Shown here in pieces: positions 5,794 to 8,713 of a DNA stretch of 8,713 nt. Source of the DNA: Bacteroidota bacterium (GTDB lineage: Bacteria; Bacteroidota; Bacteroidia; Flavobacteriales_F; PHOS-HE28); contig JAEYYE010000095.1 in NCBI GenBank assembly GCA_023430945.1, positions 1-8,713 of the forward strand, in the 5' to 3' direction. The notes beneath the pieces were generated by a model that did not search any database, was not told the origin of the DNA, and saw only the letters and a list, made by a program, of their open reading frames with translations. Position numbers and translations under genes: made by a program. Each line of letters starts with the position of its first letter. The stretch's first letter is position 1.

Positions 5794-6761
5794 TTTCTTG
5801 CGCCGTCCTTTCGCTCGTCCTGCTTCGATTCCAGTTCGCGGAACGCGCCGAGTACGCGCGTAACCAGTTCGTGGCGGATCACATCGCGTTCATCCAGCTC
5901 GATCACCGTGATCCCTTCCACGTTGCGCAACATGTGAACCGCAGGCATCAATCCGGAGGGTTGCCGATCGGGCAGATCCACCTGGGTAACGTCGCCGGTG
6001 ATCACGAACTTGGCGCTGCGTCCCATCCGCGTGAGGAACATCTTCAGTTGCGGAAGCGTGGCGTTCTGTGCTTCATCCAGGATCACGAACGCATGATCGA
6101 GCGTGCGTCCGCGCATGAAGGCCAGTGGAGCGATCTGGATCACCCCTTCATCCAGATGGTCGGCTAGCTTCGAGGCCGGGATCATGTCCTTCAACGCATC
6201 GTACAAAGGCTGCAGGTACGGATCGAGTTTTTCGCGCAGATCCCCGGGCAGGAAACCGAGGTTCTCTCCCGCTTCCACCGCCGGCCGGGTTAGGATTATC
6301 CTTCTCACCTTCCGCTCTTTGAGCGCCTTCACTGCAAGTGCCACTGCAGTATAGGTCTTGCCTGTACCCGCCGGTCCGATCGCGAACACCATGTCGCTTC
6401 CGTCCACGGCCTCCACCAGTTTCTGCTGGTTCTTTGTGCGCGCCTTCACCCGAAGACCGGCGTTGCCATAAACGAGCACATCGGCATCCTCGGCGCCATC
6501 GCCTTTCTCGCCGCTGCCCATGATATCATCGAGCACTTTCCGCGGAAGCTCGTTGTAGCGCGAAACATGTTCCACCAGCTGGTTGAACCGCTCTTCGAAA
6601 AGGGCGATATCATCCTCGGTGCCGGCAACCTTCACGGTATCGCCACGTGCAACGATGTTCAATTTGGGAAAGATCCCGCGGATCAAGCGCAGGTTCTGGT
6701 CGTTGGCACCGAGCACTTCCACGGGATCGGGGCCGTTGATGGGGATCAGTTTTTCACTCAA
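5790..6761 (-). CDS. phoH: PhoH-like P-loop ATPase
   Basis: A 323-residue cytoplasmic ATPase of the PhoH/YbeZ family, a group commonly associated with RNA or ribosome metabolism. The N-terminal KH-like part (about 1-80) leads to Walker A GPAGTGKT (129-136), then LTRPAVEAGENLGFLPGDL (158-175), Walker B VILDEAQNA (226-234), and ITGDVTQVDLP (254-264). All are diagnostic, and the length is normal. The only start that keeps the conserved N-terminal domain is TTG at 6761-6759. The frame upstream has no ATG before a TAG, and the next in-frame Met is residue 81. The minor start codon may limit expression. Just upstream on this strand is TACCTTCG (6835-6828), one mismatch from the Bacteroidota -7 box, which would overlap the divergent promoter. 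It is followed by purC with a 4-base overlap. Confidence 0.96.
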   Translation of the reverse strand: MSEKLIPINGPDPVEVLGANDQNLRLIRGIFPKLNIVARGDTVKVAGTEDDIALFEERFNQLVEHVSRYNELPRKVLDDIMGSGEKGDGAEDADVLVYGNAGLRVKARTKNQQKLVEAVDGSDMVFAIGPAGTGKTYTAVALAVKALKERKVRRIILTRPAVEAGENLGFLPGDLREKLDPYLQPLYDALKDMIPASKLADHLDEGVIQIAPLAFMRGRTLDHAFVILDEAQNATLPQLKMFLTRMGRSAKFVITGDVTQVDLPDRQPSGLMPAVHMLRNVEGITVIELDERDVIRHELVTRVLGAFRELESKQDERKDGARK

Positions 6762-6813
6762 GGTATAGGGATAACTGTTGTGATAATGGCCGCAGGGCCT
6801 TGAAAGTGGATCC

Positions 6814-6821
6814 TAGTTTTG
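6814..6821 (+). promoter_or_regulatory. Promoter -7 box candidate for the SAM-related gene
   Basis: TAGTTTTG matches TAnnTTTG exactly and lies 43 bases before the ATG at 6864, predicting a leader of about 39 bases. There is no TTG at the standard spacing upstream, so the match is only half of the consensus. It lies in the 102-base divergent region shared with phoH. Confidence 0.45.
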
Positions 6822-6863
6822 GAACGCCGAAGGTAATTCCTTCCACCGTACGCTTCCGATCTT

Positions 6864-7673
6864 ATGCCGATCATCACCCTTACCACCGACATGGGCCTGA
6901 AGGACCATTATGTGGCCACGGTGAAAGGTGCGATCATCTCACAATGTGCCGAAGCGCGGATCGTGGACATCACCCACCTAATAAAACCGTTCGATACCGC
7001 ACAGGCGGCATTCGTGCTTCGCCAGGCCTATCCGGCGTTTCCGCGCGGATCGATACACATAATAGGGGTGAATCCCGAAGCCGATGGGCAAACGCCCCAC
7101 CTGATCGTGCGGCACGATGGACATTATTTCATCGCGGCCGACAACGGGATCTTCTCGCTGCTTTTTGATGGCAAACCGCACGAGGCGTTCGAGATCACCA
7201 TGAAGCTGGATGATGATCATGTGGCATTTCCGACACAGACCGTGTTCGTGAAGGCCGCCTGCCACATCGCGCGCGGAGGCACACCTGAAGTGATCGGCCG
7301 GAAGGTGGTGACGATAAAGGAAGTGATCGGTTTCCGGCCAGCGGTAGATGCTTCCAGCATTCGCGGAAAAGTGGTGCATATAGATACCTATGGGAACCTG
7401 GTGACCAACGTGCAGAGATCGCTTTTCGATGAAGTGGGCCGCGGCCGTGCGTTCCAGATCGATTTCGGCTCGCGCGTGGACCTGATCACCGTGCTAAGCC
7501 GCACCTATGGCGATGTGCCCATGGGCGAACGAGTCGCCTTCTTCGGTGCGAGCGGGTTGCTGGAGATCGCCGTGAACAAGGGTGTTGAGGGATCGGGCGG
7601 CGGCGCGACGCGGCTCTTCGGCGTAAACACCAACGATACGGTTCGGATCGATTTCTTCGATCGCACCCGCTGA
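6864..7673 (+). CDS. SAM hydroxide adenosyltransferase family protein with altered active-site motifs
   Basis: Member of the DUF62/chlorinase-fluorinase fold family, whose characterised members split S-adenosylmethionine with water to adenosine and methionine. The 269-residue length is normal. Family features are TLTTDMGLKDHYV (5-17), IAADNGIFSLL (90-100), VVHIDTYGNLVTN (170-182), SRTYGDVPMGE (212-222) and FFGASGLLEIAVNKG (226-240). The motif that normally reads VVDPGVGxxR here reads GVNPEADGQT. The catalytic Asp is therefore replaced by Asn (N70) and the Arg by Thr (T77). The usual FHGRD appears as FPTQT (122-126), so the catalytic His also seems to be missing. SAM may still bind, but the standard hydrolysis is doubtful. 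The ABM-fold gene follows after 4 bases, suggesting a shared transcript. Family is certain; activity is open. Confidence 0.9.
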   Translation: MPIITLTTDMGLKDHYVATVKGAIISQCAEARIVDITHLIKPFDTAQAAFVLRQAYPAFPRGSIHIIGVNPEADGQTPHLIVRHDGHYFIAADNGIFSLLFDGKPHEAFEITMKLDDDHVAFPTQTVFVKAACHIARGGTPEVIGRKVVTIKEVIGFRPAVDASSIRGKVVHIDTYGNLVTNVQRSLFDEVGRGRAFQIDFGSRVDLITVLSRTYGDVPMGERVAFFGASGLLEIAVNKGVEGSGGGATRLFGVNTNDTVRIDFFDRTR

Positions 7674-7677
7674 TGCC

Positions 7678-7971
7678 ATGATCATACGGATCGTAAAGAT
7701 GACTTTCAGACCTGAAGAGGTTACACGCTTCCAGGAACTTTTCGTTGACTGGAAACCACAGATCCGCAGCTTTCCGGGTTGCCTTCACCTGGAATTGCTC
7801 CACGATGTGAAGGATCCACGCATCTTCTTCACATACAGTCATTGGAACGATCCGGCGGATCTGGAGAACTATCGCGTTTCCGAGGTCTTCGGATCGGTGT
7901 GGCCGAAGGTGAAGCAGATGTTCGATCAACCGGCCCAGGCCTGGACAGTGGCCCGCGAACACGTGCTATAG
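7678..7971 (+). CDS. ABM-fold protein (antibiotic biosynthesis monooxygenase-like)
   Basis: A 97-residue protein of the dimeric alpha+beta barrel type. The family name derives from antibiotic-modifying oxygenases, but most members are small cytoplasmic enzymes or ligand-binding proteins of unknown substrate. The pattern fits: strand MIIRIVKMTF (1-10), helix EEVTRFQELFVDWKPQI, PGCLHLELLHDVKDP (33-47), FFTYSHWNDPADLENYRVSEVF (50-71, with the W-x-x-x-x-x-L-x-x-Y-R-x-S-E signature) and a closing helix. Only 4 bases separate it from the SAM-family gene. An overlapping ATG at 7673 is out of frame, so the ATG at 7678 is the start. The name does not imply antibiotic production here. Confidence 0.85.
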   Translation: MIIRIVKMTFRPEEVTRFQELFVDWKPQIRSFPGCLHLELLHDVKDPRIFFTYSHWNDPADLENYRVSEVFGSVWPKVKQMFDQPAQAWTVAREHVL

Positions 7972-7992
7972 ACGATCTGGCCCATTTTATGC

Positions 7993-8000
7993 GATCTTTG
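7993..8000 (+). promoter_or_regulatory. Probable -7 box of the TPR gene
   Basis: GATCTTTG differs from TAnnTTTG only in its first base and ends 3 bases before the ATG at 8004. By the spacing used for the other promoters here, transcription would start at or near that ATG, giving a leaderless message. It overlaps the upstream in-frame ATG at 7989, which is why I prefer 8004 as the start. There is no clear TTG element. Confidence 0.35.
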
Positions 8001-8003
8001 GGC

Positions 8004-8713
8004 ATGCTTCGCCATTTCCTTTCAACGGTATTGCTGCTGCCTGGCCTGTTGTTCGCACAGCAGGATGCCGAGGCCTGCCTGCACCGTGCGCAGGCCGCTT
8101 ACGAGACCGGTGCTTTCGAGCCTGCCATGGCCCATGCCGACAGTGCGCTCGCCATGCGAAAGGACCTTGCAGCCGCTTATAAACTTCGTGGTGACATCAA
8201 GCAGCGCCAGGAGAACCTGCACGGTGCCATGATGGATTACGCAAAGGCCGAGAAATACGATCCGAAGGATCCACGGTTGTTCATCAGCCGCGCAGCGCTG
8301 CACATCACCGAAGGGCGCACCCGTGAAGCGATCGCCGATCTGGACAAGGCGATCGCTCTTGATCCCACCGATCCGGATGCTTATTACAATCGTGCCTGCG
8401 CACTCTATACGGAAGAGAACAACGAAGCCGCGCTTAAAGATCTTCACAAAGTGCTTCAACTCAACAGCCAGTTCGCCAGCGCCTTATTGTTGCGCGGAGT
8501 GATCAAAGGCGAGATGTCGCGCGATTCCGATGGATTGACCGACGTGCAGGAGGCGCTCCGCCTGGAACCCGGTATCGTGAACGGCACCATGAGCATCGCG
8601 GTTCTCCTTCATGGCGATGAACGGTATGAGGAAGCGATCGAAAAATTCACCGAAGTGATCGCTTCGGGCAAGGACCTTTCCGAAGCACATTACTTCCGTG
8701 CCGACAGCTGGTA
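8004..8713 (+). CDS. Secreted TPR-repeat protein, 3' end cut by window
   Basis: I translated this frame by hand: it runs open from the ATG at 8004 to the window edge, 236 complete codons. The N-terminus is a Sec signal peptide, with a hydrophobic core at about residues 5-17 and likely cleavage after LLFA (A18), giving a periplasmic or secreted protein. Tetratricopeptide repeats of about 34 residues follow. Units begin near residues 22, 56, 90 (RLFISRAALHITEGRTREAI), 124 (DAYYNRACALYTEENNEAAL), 158 and 192, with the consensus ending in ALxLDPxD visible at 118-123. A further unit starts near 226. TPR proteins hold partners together, and no specific role can be given. An in-frame ATG at 7989 would add five residues. 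The gene may be transcribed from its own box rather than from the ABM-fold gene 32 bases upstream. Confidence 0.87.
   Translation, partial: MLRHFLSTVLLLPGLLFAQQDAEACLHRAQAAYETGAFEPAMAHADSALAMRKDLAAAYKLRGDIKQRQENLHGAMMDYAKAEKYDPKDPRLFISRAALHITEGRTREAIADLDKAIALDPTDPDAYYNRACALYTEENNEAALKDLHKVLQLNSQFASALLLRGVIKGEMSRDSDGLTDVQEALRLEPGIVNGTMSIAVLLHGDERYEEAIEKFTEVIASGKDLSEAHYFRADSW

Noticed and set aside
6864..7673. Halogenase (fluorinase or chlorinase) reading of the SAM-family gene
   Set aside because: Length and context fit the broad DUF62 family, halide-site features are not recognisable, and the active-site motifs are diverged.
7678..7971. Antibiotic biosynthesis gene cluster suggested by the ABM family name
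   Set aside because: The family name is historical, and no synthase, carrier protein, resistance gene or exporter is nearby.

Overview
The window looks like chromosomal DNA of a Bacteroidota bacterium, probably an environmental Flavobacteriales-type lineage of moderate GC (roughly 55%, judged by eye). Three things support this. Several genes are preceded by the Bacteroidota promoter box TAnnTTTG, once with a TTG element 19 bases upstream. Ribosome-binding sites are weak or absent. The gene neighbourhoods and protein variants (separate nuoA/nuoB/nuoC, long-form PurC next to PhoH, a diverged SAM-adenosyltransferase homologue) are of the Bacteroidota kind. I see no insertion sequence, CRISPR array, phage gene, toxin-antitoxin pair or defence gene. 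This is mostly ordinary housekeeping DNA, and I did not find a clear new biological system.

Layout. Positions 1-1254 (minus strand) carry the start of a complex I operon, nuoA-nuoB-nuoC, with nuoC cut by the window edge. Positions 1255-1763 hold a possible small membrane protein of unknown function with its own promoter-like box. Positions 1764-1951 hold a complete minus-strand tRNA-Asp(GTC) unit: promoter, hairpin leader, tRNA and strong intrinsic terminator. Positions 2006-4632 (plus strand) hold a HEAT-repeat protein, an AT-richer lipoprotein and a GT-C membrane glycosyltransferase, spaced 33 bases apart. Positions 4633-4833 separate two convergent genes and contain a dispersed-repeat-like block with two near-identical 16-bp palindromes. 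Positions 4834-6761 (minus) hold phoH and purC, coupled by an ATGA overlap; phoH starts with TTG. From 6814 to the end (plus) come a SAM hydroxide adenosyltransferase homologue that appears to lack the known catalytic triad, an antibiotic-biosynthesis-monooxygenase-fold protein, and the first part of a secreted TPR protein.

How it fits together. The nuo genes encode peripheral and membrane parts of respiratory complex I. PurC makes a purine intermediate and PhoH is an ATPase usually linked to RNA metabolism. The SAM-related and ABM-fold genes probably share a transcript. The lipoprotein, glycosyltransferase and TPR protein are envelope proteins.

The most unusual window-wide signal is the tetranucleotide GATC. 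A hand count gives about 195 copies, against roughly 33 expected from base composition. They occur on all genes, both gene orientations and the stretch with no confident gene. This resembles a highly iterated palindrome more than a codon-usage effect.
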